Shown here piece after piece: positions 51,514 to 60,748 of a stretch of DNA of 64,000 nt. The position numbers were made by a program, and so were the translations under genes. Position 1 is the stretch's first letter, and the number at the start of each line of letters is the position of its first letter. The notes below the pieces were generated by a model that worked only from the letters and a program-made list of their open reading frames with translations, had not been told where the DNA came from and searched no databases. Origin of the DNA: Acidimicrobiales bacterium (GTDB lineage: Bacteria; Actinomycetota; Acidimicrobiia; Acidimicrobiales; Iamiaceae); NCBI GenBank assembly GCA_025463985.1, contig JAODBM010000184.1, positions 35,160-99,159 on the forward strand, read 5' to 3'.

Positions 51514-52193
51514 CCGACCTTGGCCAGGTGGACCACGTACCAGGCACCTCGCCACGAGATCATCGTGGCGATGGTGAACCCGCTGCTGCCGGCCGTGACG
51601 AGGGAGTGGTACACCCGCCAATAGCCGATCTTGTTGTGCTCGACGCCGGGGTCGACCCAGACCGCCTTGCCCTCGGGCACCGAGACGTCGGGATGCACCA
51701 CCGTCGAACCGGCGATCTGGCGATGGAGCCGGTGGATGATCGAGTCGTAGGAGTCCACCAAGCGGCCCTGCCAGTCGGCCGCCGGGTACCGGGTGGCCTT
51801 GACCTGCACGTACGCGGCAAGCGGGAAGAACGATCCGATCGCGTCCTCGGGGCGGTCGTCGACGATGGCCTTCCAGAGCGCCTCGATCCGCGCGTGGAAC
51901 GCGGCGTCGAGCGCCGGTCGAGCCATGGTCTGCGGCAGGGTGCCCGGATCGGTCGCGCTCGGCGCGTTGGCGGCAGTGGTGGAGGGCGTGGCCCCGACCG
52001 TCGCCGCCGGAGCGGAGCGGCCCGACGACCCTGCCCCGCCGCACGCGGATGCCCCGGCCACGAGCGCGGCCACCAGCACGCACGTCAGGACCGGGCGAAC
52101 CCGGGTCCGCCCGACGACCGGCCGGGCCGCCGTGACCCCTCGGTCCACCGTGGACGCGTCAGTTCCTGAGGCGTTCGTTCCACCACCTGACAC
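51510..52193 (-). CDS. Putative lipoprotein
   Basis: 227 residues. Signal with lipobox: RPVLTCVLVAALVAGASACG, then an Ala/Ser/Thr linker to about residue 90. The globular part has ALDAAFHARIEALWKAIVDD, SFFPLAAYVQVKATRYPAAD, WVDPGVEHNKIGYWRVYHSL and a C-terminal ISWRGAWYVVHLAKVG. The pattern HARIEALWKAIVDDRPEDAI...SFFP recalls nuclear-transport-factor-2-like or similar small alpha/beta folds seen in actinobacterial lipoproteins, but no firm family is assigned. The start may be further downstream, nearer the signal segment. Expected on the outer face of the membrane. Confidence 0.68.
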   Translation of the reverse strand: MSGGGTNASGTDASTVDRGVTAARPVVGRTRVRPVLTCVLVAALVAGASACGGAGSSGRSAPAATVGATPSTTAANAPSATDPGTLPQTMARPALDAAFHARIEALWKAIVDDRPEDAIGSFFPLAAYVQVKATRYPAADWQGRLVDSYDSIIHRLHRQIAGSTVVHPDVSVPEGKAVWVDPGVEHNKIGYWRVYHSLVTAGSSGFTIATMISWRGAWYVVHLAKVG

Positions 52194-52447
52194 GACGACC
52201 CCTCAGCTCGCGGTTCCGACCGGCCACGAGCTTGCCCGACCGCGCGCCATGGAACGGGCGCGGCGAGGTGAGGCGGGCACGAGCTGGGCCAGCACCGCGT
52301 CGAGCGCCGGGTCGGGCCGGGTCGGGTCGGAGCATCACCCGAACGGGCGCACCTCTCGGCCACTCGGTCACGGGCAGCCGGCGCGTCGTAGATTTCGGGG
52401 CGGTTTGGGAGCCGGGAGCCTGTGCGCCTCGGCGGGGAGGGCGCAGC

Positions 52448-55400
52448 ATGAAGAGGCGGTGGACGGCCGTGGCGGCCGCAGCGGTGCTCGTGGCCGTTGC
52501 CAGCGTGGTCGGGGCCGCGCCGGCGACCGCCCGGGGGACCTCGACGTCCGCCGCGTCGACCTCGTCGGCGTCTTCGGCGTTGGCGTCGTCGGCGTCATCG
52601 GCGTCATCGGCGTCGTCGGCCCTGTCGGCCGCGCCGGCCCGGCGGGCATCGCCGAACCCCGACTCGGGCCCGGCCGTCCACCACGACGCGTCGGCGGCGC
52701 TCAGGTCGATCCGCCCGAAGCACACCACACCGACGCGACAGGAGGGCGCCGACCGCCGACCGCCGGGGCGCGCGCAGGGCGCGGCTCCCGCCGCTTCGGA
52801 CCCCGTGCTGCAAGCGGCGACCCCGAAGGCGGCCATGCCGGCCCCCACGGCAACGTTCGACGGCGTCGGCCTCGGGTTCAGGGGTCCGGGCGGCACGTTC
52901 ACGCCGACCTTCTTCCCGCCCGACCCGAACCTCGCCGTCGGCCCCAACCACATCGTCGAGATGGTCAACGCGTCGTTCGCGATCTTCAACAAGGCCGGCA
53001 CCGCGGTGTACGGGCCCGCCTCGTTCGACACGCTGTTCACCGGCTTCGGGGGCCTGTGCGAGACCAACAACGACGGCGATCCCATCGTCCGCTACGACGG
53101 GCTCGCCGGCCGCTGGGTGCTCAGCCAGCTCGCCGGCGACCCGAACGGCACCGGCCCGTCGTACGAGTGCGTCGCGGTGTCCCAGACCGCCGACCCGACC
53201 GGCGCCTACTACCGCTACTCGTTCCAGTACGCGAACTTCCCCGACTATCCAAAGCTCGCGGTGTGGCCTGACGCGTTCTACGTCACCTACAACCTCTTCA
53301 GCGGCGGCACCCTCCTCGGCGCCGAGGCCTGCGGGCTGGACCGCACGCAGATGCTCGCCGGCCACGCCGCGACCCAGCAGTGCTTCACCACGCCCCGCTC
53401 CGTCTTCGGGCTCCTCGGCGCCGACGTCGAGGGGCCGGCGCCACCCGCCGGTGCGGCCGAGCGGTTCGTCGCCCTCGGCTCGTGGGCCTCGCCCGGCACG
53501 TCCCTGCTCGAGTGGACGCTGCACCTCGACTGGGCGAGCCCCGCCAAATCCGCGTTCACGGGGCCGACGACGGTCAGCGTGGCCGGCTACGCGCCGGCCT
53601 GCGGCGGTGGCGGGCAGTGCATCCCGCAGCAGGGAACGGCCGACACGCTCGACTCGCTCGGCGACCGGCTGATGTTCCGCTTCGCCTACCGCAACCTCGG
53701 CGACCACGAGTCGTTCGTCGCGTCGCACTCGGTGACCACCGGCTCGACGACGGGCGTGCGCTGGTACGAGCTGCGGCCGTTGGGCGCGAACCAGGCCGTC
53801 TACCAGCAGGGCACCTACGCCCCCAGCAGCGACGCGCGCTGGATGCCGAGCGCGGCCATGGACCGCAGCGGCGACATCGGCCTGGGCTTCTCTGTCTCGA
53901 GCACCACCCGCCACCCCGGCATCCACTACGCCGGCCGCCTCGCGAGCGACCCCCCCGGCCAGCTCGGCCTCGGCGAGGCCACGCTGATCGACGGGACGGG
54001 CTCGCAGCTGCAGGGCACCTACACCCGCAACCGGTGGGGCGACTACACGGCGATGGCCGTCGACCCGGCCGACGGCTGCACGTTCTGGTATGTCAACGAG
54101 TACCTGGCCACCGATGGCGTGAAGAACTGGAAGACCCGCCTCGGCTCGTTCAAGATCCCGAGCTGCGGCGTGACGGCGGCCAACGACTTCTCGCTCTCGG
54201 CGACGCCGTGGAGCGTGGACGTCACGCCCGGGGCGGCGCGGACGACCAGGGTCTCGACGTTCCTGACCGCCGGCGCGGCGCAGTCGTTGGCCCTGTCGGT
54301 CACCGGCCTGCCGGCGGGCGCCACGGCCTCGTTCAGCCCTTCGTCGGTCGCCAGCGGCGCCGCCTCGACGCTGACCGTCACCACCGCGCCGAGCACCGCC
54401 ATCGGGACCTACGCGCTGTCGGTCCAAGCCGCCGGCCCGTCGGCCACGCACACCACGCCGGTCACGCTGCGGGTCGTCGCCCCGACCCTGCTCTCGGTGC
54501 GCGACACGTCCTTGACCGAGGGCAACAGCGGCACGCCGGCGGCGGCCTTCACCGTCACGCGCTCCGGTGACGTGACCGGCACGAGCTCGGTCCAGGTGGC
54601 CACGCTCAACGGGACGGCCACCGCGGGCAGCGACTACACGACGCTGGCCTCGACGACGCTGTCGTTCGCGGCCGGCCAGACCACCAAGACCGTGGCGGTC
54701 CCGGTGAAGCCCGACACCGTGTTCGAGCCCGACGAGGCGTTCTCGCTCCGGTTGTCCGCCCCGGTCGGCGCCTCCCTGGCCGATGACACGGGAGTCGCCA
54801 CGATCAGGAACGACGACCCGAGCGTGACGTTCGCGGTCGGCGACACGTCGGTGACCGAGGGCAACAGCGGGACGCCGGCCGCGACCTTCACGGTCACCCG
54901 CGCGGGCAACACGGCCGCGCCCGTGTCGGTCAGCTACGCCACCATCAACGGCACCGCGGTCGCCGGCAGCGACTACACCGCGGTGCCCGCGACGACGCTG
55001 TCGTTCGCGGCCGGCGAGACCACCAAGACCGTGCCGGTCCCGATCAAGCCTGACACCGTGTTCGAGCCCGACGAGACGTTCTCGCTGCGCCTGACGAACC
55101 CCGTGGGTGCGGTGATCAGCGACGACACCGGGGTCGGCACGATCGTCAACGACGATCCGGCGGCGTCGCTGTCGGTGAACGACATCTCGCTGGCCGAGGG
55201 CAGCAGCGGGACGCCGGCGGCGACCTTCACGGTCACCCGCGCGGGCAACGCGGCCGCGCCGGTCTCGGTCAGCTACGCCACCGTCAACGGCACGGCAACG
55301 GCCGGCAGCGACTACACCGCGGTGCCCGCCACCACCCTGACGTTTGCGGCCGGCGAGACCACCAAGACCGTGCCGGTCCCGATCAAGCCCGACACCGTGT

Positions 55401-57214
55401 TCGAGCCCGACGAGACGTTCTCGCTGCGCCTGACGAACCCCGTGGGTGCCGTGATCAGCGACGACACCGGGTCGGCCACGCTCGTCAACGACGACGCACG
55501 TGTCTACCTGGCGGCGAGCGACGTCGTCGTCACCGAGGGCACCGGAGGCTCGACGACGGCCGCGTTCACGGTCACCCGTACCGGCGCGACGACCGGTCCC
55601 GTGTCGGTCACGGTGTCCACCTCCAACGGCACGGCCACCGCGGGCAGCGACTACACGGCGCTGCCGACGACGACGCTCTCGTTCGCGGCCGGCGAGACGA
55701 CCAAGACCGTGCCGGTCACGGTCACCCCCGACAGCGTCGTCGAGCCCAACGAGACGTTCCTGCTGCGCCTCACCAACCCCAGCGGTGCCGCGGTCAGCGA
55801 CGACACCGGCGTCGCCACGATCGTCGACGACGACGGCACGATCACGCCGGGCCCGGTCACGTTCCTGGCCGTGGACGACCTCGCCGTGACGGAGGGCAGC
55901 TCGGGCACGCCGTCGGCGACGTTCACCGTCCGCCGAACGGGCAACGTCGCCGGCAGCTCCACGGTCAACGTCTCGACGCTGAACGGCAGCGCCGTCGCGG
56001 GCAGCGACTACACCGCACTCCCCGCGACCGCCGTGACGTTCGCCGCGGGCGCGACCGCGAAGACGGTCACGGTGCCGATCACCCCCGACACCCGCTTCGA
56101 GCCGAACGAGACCTTCCTGCTGCGCCTCGCGCAACCGTCGGGCGCCACGATCAGCGACGACACCGGGGTGGCCACGATCGTCAACGACGACCCGCTGACC
56201 ACGTTCACCGTCAACGATGTGTCCGTCACCGAGGGCAGCTCGGGGTCGGCGTCCGGGGTCTTCACCGTGTCGCGGACCGGGAGCACGGCCGGCCCGGTGT
56301 CGGTGACCGTGAGCACGGTCAACGGCACCGCGGTGGCGGGGAGCGACTACACGGCCCTCGCCCCGACCGTGCTCACCTTCGCCGCCGGCGCGACCACCAA
56401 GACCGTGTCGGTGCCAATCCACCCGGACGCGGTGTGGGAGCCGAACGAGACGGTGCTCCTCCGGCTGTCGAACCCCGCCAGCGCGGTCGTCGCCGACGAC
56501 ACCGGCGTGGCCACGATCGTCAACGACGACCCGCTGACCACGTTCGCCGTCAACGACGTGTTCGTCACCGAGGGCAGCAGCGGTACGACCGCGGCCACCT
56601 TCACGGTCACGCGCTCGGGCAGCTCCGCCGGCCCGGCGTCGGTCACGGTGGCGACCAGCAACGGCACGGCCACCGTCGGCAGCGACTACACGGCCCTGGC
56701 GCCCACCGTGCTGAACTTCGCCGTGGGCGAGACCAGCAAGACGGTGACCGCGTCCGTCACGCCGGACACGGTCTGGGAGCCGAACGAGACGTTCAACCTG
56801 CGCCTGACGAACCCGGTCGCAGCGGCCGTCACCGACGACACCGGCGTGGCCACGATCGTCGACGACGACCCGGTCCCCTACCTCGCCGTCGGCGACCTCT
56901 GGATCACCGAAGGCACCGGCGGCACCACGGACGCGGTGTTCACCGTGACCCGCTCGGGCGCCACGACCGCACCCGTGACGGTCACCGTCGCCACCAGCAA
57001 CGGCACGGCCACGGCCGGCAGCGACTACACGGCCGTCCCCCCGACGGTGATCTCGTTCGCCGCCGGCGAGACCACCAAGACCATGAGCGTGCACGTGACG
57101 ACCGATGCCGTGCTCGAGCCGAACGAGACCTTCAACCTGCGGCTCACGAACCCCGCCGGGGCCGTGGTCAGCGACGCCACCGGCATCGCGACGATCGTCA
57201 ACGACGACACCTGA
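52448..57214 (+). CDS. Large secreted protein: beta-propeller-like domain + eight Calx-beta repeats
   Basis: 1588 residues. Signal peptide: AVAAAAVLVAVASVVGAAPA with a basic start. A low-complexity Ser/Ala stretch (about 35-60) is coded by near-repeats of GTCGTCGGC. Residues ~130-590 form a Trp/Tyr/Gly-rich domain (LAVGPNHIVEMVNASFAIFN, YRYSFQYANFPDYPKLAVWP) seen in many secreted actinobacterial proteins, followed by a ~90-residue Ig-like domain. Residues ~680-1588 are eight Calx-beta repeats of ~113 residues. Each begins VTEGxSGT, has GSDYTA and FEPNETFxLRL in the middle and ends DDTGVATIVNDD. The Asp clusters suggest Ca2+ binding. Likely an extracellular adhesion or matrix protein. Confidence 0.9.
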   Translation: MKRRWTAVAAAAVLVAVASVVGAAPATARGTSTSAASTSSASSALASSASSASSASSALSAAPARRASPNPDSGPAVHHDASAALRSIRPKHTTPTRQEGADRRPPGRAQGAAPAASDPVLQAATPKAAMPAPTATFDGVGLGFRGPGGTFTPTFFPPDPNLAVGPNHIVEMVNASFAIFNKAGTAVYGPASFDTLFTGFGGLCETNNDGDPIVRYDGLAGRWVLSQLAGDPNGTGPSYECVAVSQTADPTGAYYRYSFQYANFPDYPKLAVWPDAFYVTYNLFSGGTLLGAEACGLDRTQMLAGHAATQQCFTTPRSVFGLLGADVEGPAPPAGAAERFVALGSWASPGTSLLEWTLHLDWASPAKSAFTGPTTVSVAGYAPACGGGGQCIPQQGTADTLDSLGDRLMFRFAYRNLGDHESFVASHSVTTGSTTGVRWYELRPLGANQAVYQQGTYAPSSDARWMPSAAMDRSGDIGLGFSVSSTTRHPGIHYAGRLASDPPGQLGLGEATLIDGTGSQLQGTYTRNRWGDYTAMAVDPADGCTFWYVNEYLATDGVKNWKTRLGSFKIPSCGVTAANDFSLSATPWSVDVTPGAARTTRVSTFLTAGAAQSLALSVTGLPAGATASFSPSSVASGAASTLTVTTAPSTAIGTYALSVQAAGPSATHTTPVTLRVVAPTLLSVRDTSLTEGNSGTPAAAFTVTRSGDVTGTSSVQVATLNGTATAGSDYTTLASTTLSFAAGQTTKTVAVPVKPDTVFEPDEAFSLRLSAPVGASLADDTGVATIRNDDPSVTFAVGDTSVTEGNSGTPAATFTVTRAGNTAAPVSVSYATINGTAVAGSDYTAVPATTLSFAAGETTKTVPVPIKPDTVFEPDETFSLRLTNPVGAVISDDTGVGTIVNDDPAASLSVNDISLAEGSSGTPAATFTVTRAGNAAAPVSVSYATVNGTATAGSDYTAVPATTLTFAAGETTKTVPVPIKPDTVFEPDETFSLRLTNPVGAVISDDTGSATLVNDDARVYLAASDVVVTEGTGGSTTAAFTVTRTGATTGPVSVTVSTSNGTATAGSDYTALPTTTLSFAAGETTKTVPVTVTPDSVVEPNETFLLRLTNPSGAAVSDDTGVATIVDDDGTITPGPVTFLAVDDLAVTEGSSGTPSATFTVRRTGNVAGSSTVNVSTLNGSAVAGSDYTALPATAVTFAAGATAKTVTVPITPDTRFEPNETFLLRLAQPSGATISDDTGVATIVNDDPLTTFTVNDVSVTEGSSGSASGVFTVSRTGSTAGPVSVTVSTVNGTAVAGSDYTALAPTVLTFAAGATTKTVSVPIHPDAVWEPNETVLLRLSNPASAVVADDTGVATIVNDDPLTTFAVNDVFVTEGSSGTTAATFTVTRSGSSAGPASVTVATSNGTATVGSDYTALAPTVLNFAVGETSKTVTASVTPDTVWEPNETFNLRLTNPVAAAVTDDTGVATIVDDDPVPYLAVGDLWITEGTGGTTDAVFTVTRSGATTAPVTVTVATSNGTATAGSDYTAVPPTVISFAAGETTKTMSVHVTTDAVLEPNETFNLRLTNPAGAVVSDATGIATIVNDDT

Positions 57215-57322
57215 CGAGCGGGTCCCGCCGGCGATCGGCGCGCCGGACGCGCGCGGCGCCTGCGCCGCGGCGCCTCAGCTCATCCTCTGCAAGCATGGCC
57301 AGACGATCGACGGGAGGACGCC

Positions 57323-57565
57323 ATGGACGACCCGGAGCTGGTGGAACGGATCACGGCGCTGGCCGACGAGGAGCATCGCCTCGAGCAATCACGGCCCGGC
57401 GGCGGCCTCTCGGACGAACAGCACGAGCGCCTGCGGCACATCGAGGTGGCCCTGGACCAGTGCTGGGACCTCCTGCGCCAGCGCCGAGCACGCCGTTCTA
57501 GCGGCCAAGACCCCGACGCCGCCGCCGTCCGCCCCGAAGCGACCGTCGAGGGCTACCAGCAGTGA
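57323..57565 (+). CDS. DUF2630 family protein
   Basis: 80 residues. The whole sequence follows the actinobacterial DUF2630 pattern: an acidic N-terminus LVERITALADEEHRLEQ, LSDEQHERLRHIEVALDQCW, then DLLRQRRARRSSGQDPDAAA and a closing VEGYQQ. It is predicted to be a two-helix coiled coil. Function unknown; it is common and single-domain in actinomycetes. GGGAGG lies 8 nt before the ATG. A small gene between two large secreted-protein genes, facing the convergent Fn3 gene. Confidence 0.88.
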   Translation: MDDPELVERITALADEEHRLEQSRPGGGLSDEQHERLRHIEVALDQCWDLLRQRRARRSSGQDPDAAAVRPEATVEGYQQ

Positions 57566-57595
57566 TCCGCCGGCGGCTGACGCGCCGCGTTGGCG

Positions 57596-58669
57596 CTACG
57601 CCGCCGGGAGCACGATCGGGCCGGACCACGCGCCCCAGCCGGCGGCGTTGTGGGCGCGGACCTGCACCGTCCAGTCGAGCGTGTCGTCGACCCCGAACGC
57701 GGCCGTGAGGGTCGAGCCCGGCACGGTGTGCGTGACGTGTCCGGGCGCCGGGTCCGAGACGCTGACGGTGACCTGGTAGGAGTCGATCGGGCTGTCGCCG
57801 GGCACCGCGGCGCGCCAGCCGGCGGCGAGCGTGTCGCCGGGCGCCTGCGGCGCGGTCCAGCTGGCGGTCACCCCGGTCGGAGCCGAGGGCACCATCGTGC
57901 TCACCGGCGTCGTGACCTCGATCGCTGCGCTGCTCGGGCTCGTCCCGCCGGCGTCGGTGCTCGTCACGGTCACGCGGTAGGTCGTCCGCGGCTCCAGCGG
58001 TCCAATCAGGCTGCTGGTCGCGGTCCCGGGTGCGGTCGACGTGAGCACGGCGGCCGTCGACCCGACCGGCGCGGCCGTCACCGTCGAGAACGCGACGAGG
58101 GGAGCAGTGGCGCGCTCCGGCGTCCACCTCACGCGGAGCTGATCGCCGACCTGGACCGCGGTGACCGAGGTCGGCGTGCCCGGCGGAACGACCGCGAGCT
58201 CGGCCCGGTACGAGCAGTAGGTCGTGTTGCCGACCGTGCAGCTCGCCGGCGCGACGTTGACCGCGGTCAGCCGGTTCGTCAGCCGATCGCCGTAGGCGTC
58301 GACCGCCGTGAACGTGGGATCGACGCCCGCCGGCGCACCCGAGAGCTTGACCGTCGAGCGCACCGTCGCCGCGTAGTCCCACGTGGCCGCCACCCACGCC
58401 GAGTAGGTGACCGTGTGGCCGCCGCGCCCGCCGGTGCCGCAGCGGGTCTGGAGGTACACGTCGCCGACCGGATACCCGCTGTGGGTATCGAACCCGGTCG
58501 CGAGGACCTGCTGTCGGATGCCGCCGCACGAGTGCCCGAGCACGGCGAACGCCGTCGAGGCCGGCAGGACCAGCGAGGCGCCAGACGGCGAGGCGCCGGC
58601 GGAGGCGCTCGCCGCCGCGCCCGCGAGCAGCGACGACGAGAGGATTGCGGTCACCACCCAGCGACCCAT
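57596..58669 (-). CDS. Secreted fibronectin type III domain protein
   Basis: 357 residues. Signal peptide in the first ~28 residues: RWVVTAILSSSLLAGAAASA, then ASAGAS. Residues ~35-155 form a Cys-containing domain (LGHSCGGIRQQVLATGFDTH, VNVAPASCTVGNTTYCSYRA) of unknown type. Two Fn3 domains follow: the first from PPGTPTSVTAVQVGDQLRVR to YRVTVTSTDAGGTSPSS, the second from PSAPTGVTASWTAPQAPGDT to WTVQVRAHNAAGWGAWSGP, each with the Fn3 Trp/Tyr pattern. Probably a cell-surface or extracellular binding protein. Divergent from the RTX/DUF4214 gene. Confidence 0.88.
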   Translation of the reverse strand: MGRWVVTAILSSSLLAGAAASASAGASPSGASLVLPASTAFAVLGHSCGGIRQQVLATGFDTHSGYPVGDVYLQTRCGTGGRGGHTVTYSAWVAATWDYAATVRSTVKLSGAPAGVDPTFTAVDAYGDRLTNRLTAVNVAPASCTVGNTTYCSYRAELAVVPPGTPTSVTAVQVGDQLRVRWTPERATAPLVAFSTVTAAPVGSTAAVLTSTAPGTATSSLIGPLEPRTTYRVTVTSTDAGGTSPSSAAIEVTTPVSTMVPSAPTGVTASWTAPQAPGDTLAAGWRAAVPGDSPIDSYQVTVSVSDPAPGHVTHTVPGSTLTAAFGVDDTLDWTVQVRAHNAAGWGAWSGPIVLPAA

Positions 58670-58819
58670 CACCGACGCATCACCCCACCCCCGAAGACGA
58701 CGCACCGGTGCGTCGAAGCCAGGCGCAGGGTAGTTGCGGGCGCCACGAAGCGTGCATCGAGACCTAGGGTGCCCGAGCGCTGGGCCACACGTCGGCGGCC
58801 GGCATTCGGAGGTGGGCGC

Positions 58820-60715
58820 ATGTCCGTCCGTTCCAAGGCGTTCGGCCGCTGCGGCGCCGTGATCATCGTGGGTGCCTCGTCGGTCGCGACCCTCGTCTGG
58901 GCCGCGCCGGCGTCGGCGTCGGTCACCACCACCTCGAGCGGCACGGTCGTGACGGTCGACGTCCTCGGTGACGACACCATCGGGTTCGACTGCTTGAGCG
59001 GCGCGTTCTCGGTGAACGGTTCCCCGGCGTCGCCATCGGTGGCCTGCAATGCGGTCACCTCGGTGATCGTCACCGGCGACGGCGGCGCGCAAGACGTGCG
59101 GGCCCACCAGCTCGACACGCGGTTCTCTGCCCTGGAATCGGTCTCGATGACGCTCGCTGGCGGGGCCGACACGGCGTACGAGTCGCGGGTCAGCGACACC
59201 ATCGACATGGGACCAGGCAACGACACCGTCCTGCTGCTCCCGCAGTCGGGTCCGCTCAACAGCAACGTGGACCTCGGCGCCGGCAGCGACTTCGTCATCG
59301 TGCAGGGCAGCGCTGCGGCCGAGCAGCTGACCGTCTCCGCGGTGAGCCCGACCCTCGGCGTCATCGACATGTTCCCCGGGGGGACCGGCACCCGTTATGC
59401 ATCGAACGCCGAGCGCCTCAACGTGGAAGGTGGGGCCGGCAACGACACGCTTGACACGACCGGCGTCACCGCAGCCAGCGGCATCACCGAGATCACGCTC
59501 GACGGTGGGCCGGGCGACGACACGCTCACCGGCGGCGACACGAGGACCACGTTGGTGGGCGGGTCAGGGCGCAACACGTTCAACGGGGGAACGGCGCCCG
59601 ACACGTTGTTGACGAGCTCGCGCGGCGACGTGATCCACACCGGGGTCGGGCCCGACACCGTCATCTCCTACAGCCCGCCGTTCGGTGGCCGGACGATCGA
59701 CGGCGGCGCGTCCGACAACGACCAGCTGATCGAGGTGCCGACCAACGGCGACAACATCATCCGGGTGCGAGAACGGCCGTCGAACCGGTCCCTGTTCACG
59801 GTCTCGCTGGCCGGCGGCGGCCAGCAGCCCGTGCCGTCGAACTTCGCGACCGTGGTCTTCAACAACGGCGGGTTGCTGACTCCCGTGGACCGCAACATCG
59901 TCGACACGGTCCCGCTCGCCCATCAGGAGCAGCAGTTCAACGCCGACGGCGACGCGCTGCTCGACCTGACCGTGCCCCCGGGCGAGGTGCCGACCCTGAC
60001 CGGCACGGCGGCGGCAGGCATCATCAGCTTCACCTCCCACCAGCGCATCCTCACGGTGGGCTTCGCCAACCGCCTCGTGCACGGCCCGTGGACGGACCCG
60101 AACGAGTCGTTCGCCCACCGAGTCGTGCGTGACCTCTACCTCCGCTTCGCGACCGACGCCGAGCGCTTCCGCATCCGCGACGACCTCGCCGCCCACCGCG
60201 CCACGTCTGCGTCGGTGGCCGCCTCGCTGATCGACACCGACGGGTACCGGGGGCTCGACGTCGACCGCGCGTTCACGCAGTACCTGGATCGAACCTCCGA
60301 CCCCAGCGGTCGCGCCTACTGGATCGGGCGCATCCGCAGCGGCCTCCACCTCCGCCTGCTGCGCGCCAGCCTGCTCGGCTCCGACGAGTACTTCCACCGA
60401 CTCGGCTCCGACGACGTCACCTACATGCATGGGATCTACGCGGTCGTGCTCGGCCGCCAGCCCGACGCCGCCGGGCTCGCCTACTGGGTGGGTCGGATCC
60501 AGGGCGGCCTGCCTCGCGGCTCGGTGGCCGACCGCTTCCTGGACGCGACCGAGTCCCGCCGGGCGATCGTCACCGACCAGTTCCTGCGCTTCCTCGACCG
60601 TGCGCCGACCGACGCCGAATCGTCGCGCTGGGTCGACCAGCTGCAGGCGACCACCGGCGAGCAGCAGCTCGTCGGCGCGCTCGCCGGAAGCGCGAGCTAC
60701 TTCGCCCGCACCTGA
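58820..60715 (+). CDS. Secreted calcium-binding (RTX-like) protein with C-terminal DUF4214 domains
   Basis: 631 residues; CGGAGGTGG precedes the ATG. A signal peptide occupies the first ~33 residues (VIIVGASSVATLVWAAPASA). Residues ~120-270 contain degenerate hemolysin-type nonapeptides: GPGNDTVLL, GGAGNDTLD, GGPGDDTLTGGD, GGSGRNTFNGG. The C-terminal ~200 residues are helical with DUF4214-type repeats: FAHRVVRDLYLRFATDAERF, RAFTQYLDRTSDPSGRAYWI, GIYAVVLGRQPDAAGLAYWV, FLRFLDRAPTDAESSRWV. DUF4214 is frequent in surface-layer and adhesin proteins. Likely extracellular, Ca2+-stabilised. Confidence 0.9.
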   Translation: MSVRSKAFGRCGAVIIVGASSVATLVWAAPASASVTTTSSGTVVTVDVLGDDTIGFDCLSGAFSVNGSPASPSVACNAVTSVIVTGDGGAQDVRAHQLDTRFSALESVSMTLAGGADTAYESRVSDTIDMGPGNDTVLLLPQSGPLNSNVDLGAGSDFVIVQGSAAAEQLTVSAVSPTLGVIDMFPGGTGTRYASNAERLNVEGGAGNDTLDTTGVTAASGITEITLDGGPGDDTLTGGDTRTTLVGGSGRNTFNGGTAPDTLLTSSRGDVIHTGVGPDTVISYSPPFGGRTIDGGASDNDQLIEVPTNGDNIIRVRERPSNRSLFTVSLAGGGQQPVPSNFATVVFNNGGLLTPVDRNIVDTVPLAHQEQQFNADGDALLDLTVPPGEVPTLTGTAAAGIISFTSHQRILTVGFANRLVHGPWTDPNESFAHRVVRDLYLRFATDAERFRIRDDLAAHRATSASVAASLIDTDGYRGLDVDRAFTQYLDRTSDPSGRAYWIGRIRSGLHLRLLRASLLGSDEYFHRLGSDDVTYMHGIYAVVLGRQPDAAGLAYWVGRIQGGLPRGSVADRFLDATESRRAIVTDQFLRFLDRAPTDAESSRWVDQLQATTGEQQLVGALAGSASYFART

Positions 60716-60748
60716 CCCCACCGTCGAGAAGCCCGGCCTCGCGCGCGC

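Noticed and set aside
52551..52640. GTCGTCGGC/GTCATCGGC short repeats considered as a phase-variable tract
   Set aside because: Repeat units are 9 nt and in frame, so changes in number would only alter the length of a Ser/Ala linker.
52604..57094. A ~1500-codon open frame antisense to the Calx-beta protein gene
   Set aside because: The sense strand has a signal peptide and eight recognisable domains. The antisense product is Arg/Gly/His-rich with no domain. High GC in third positions keeps antisense frames open.
54487..57214. Regularly spaced repeats considered as a CRISPR array or satellite
   Set aside because: The period is about 340 nt, all in frame, and encodes Calx-beta domains; there are no short repeats with unique spacers and no cas genes.
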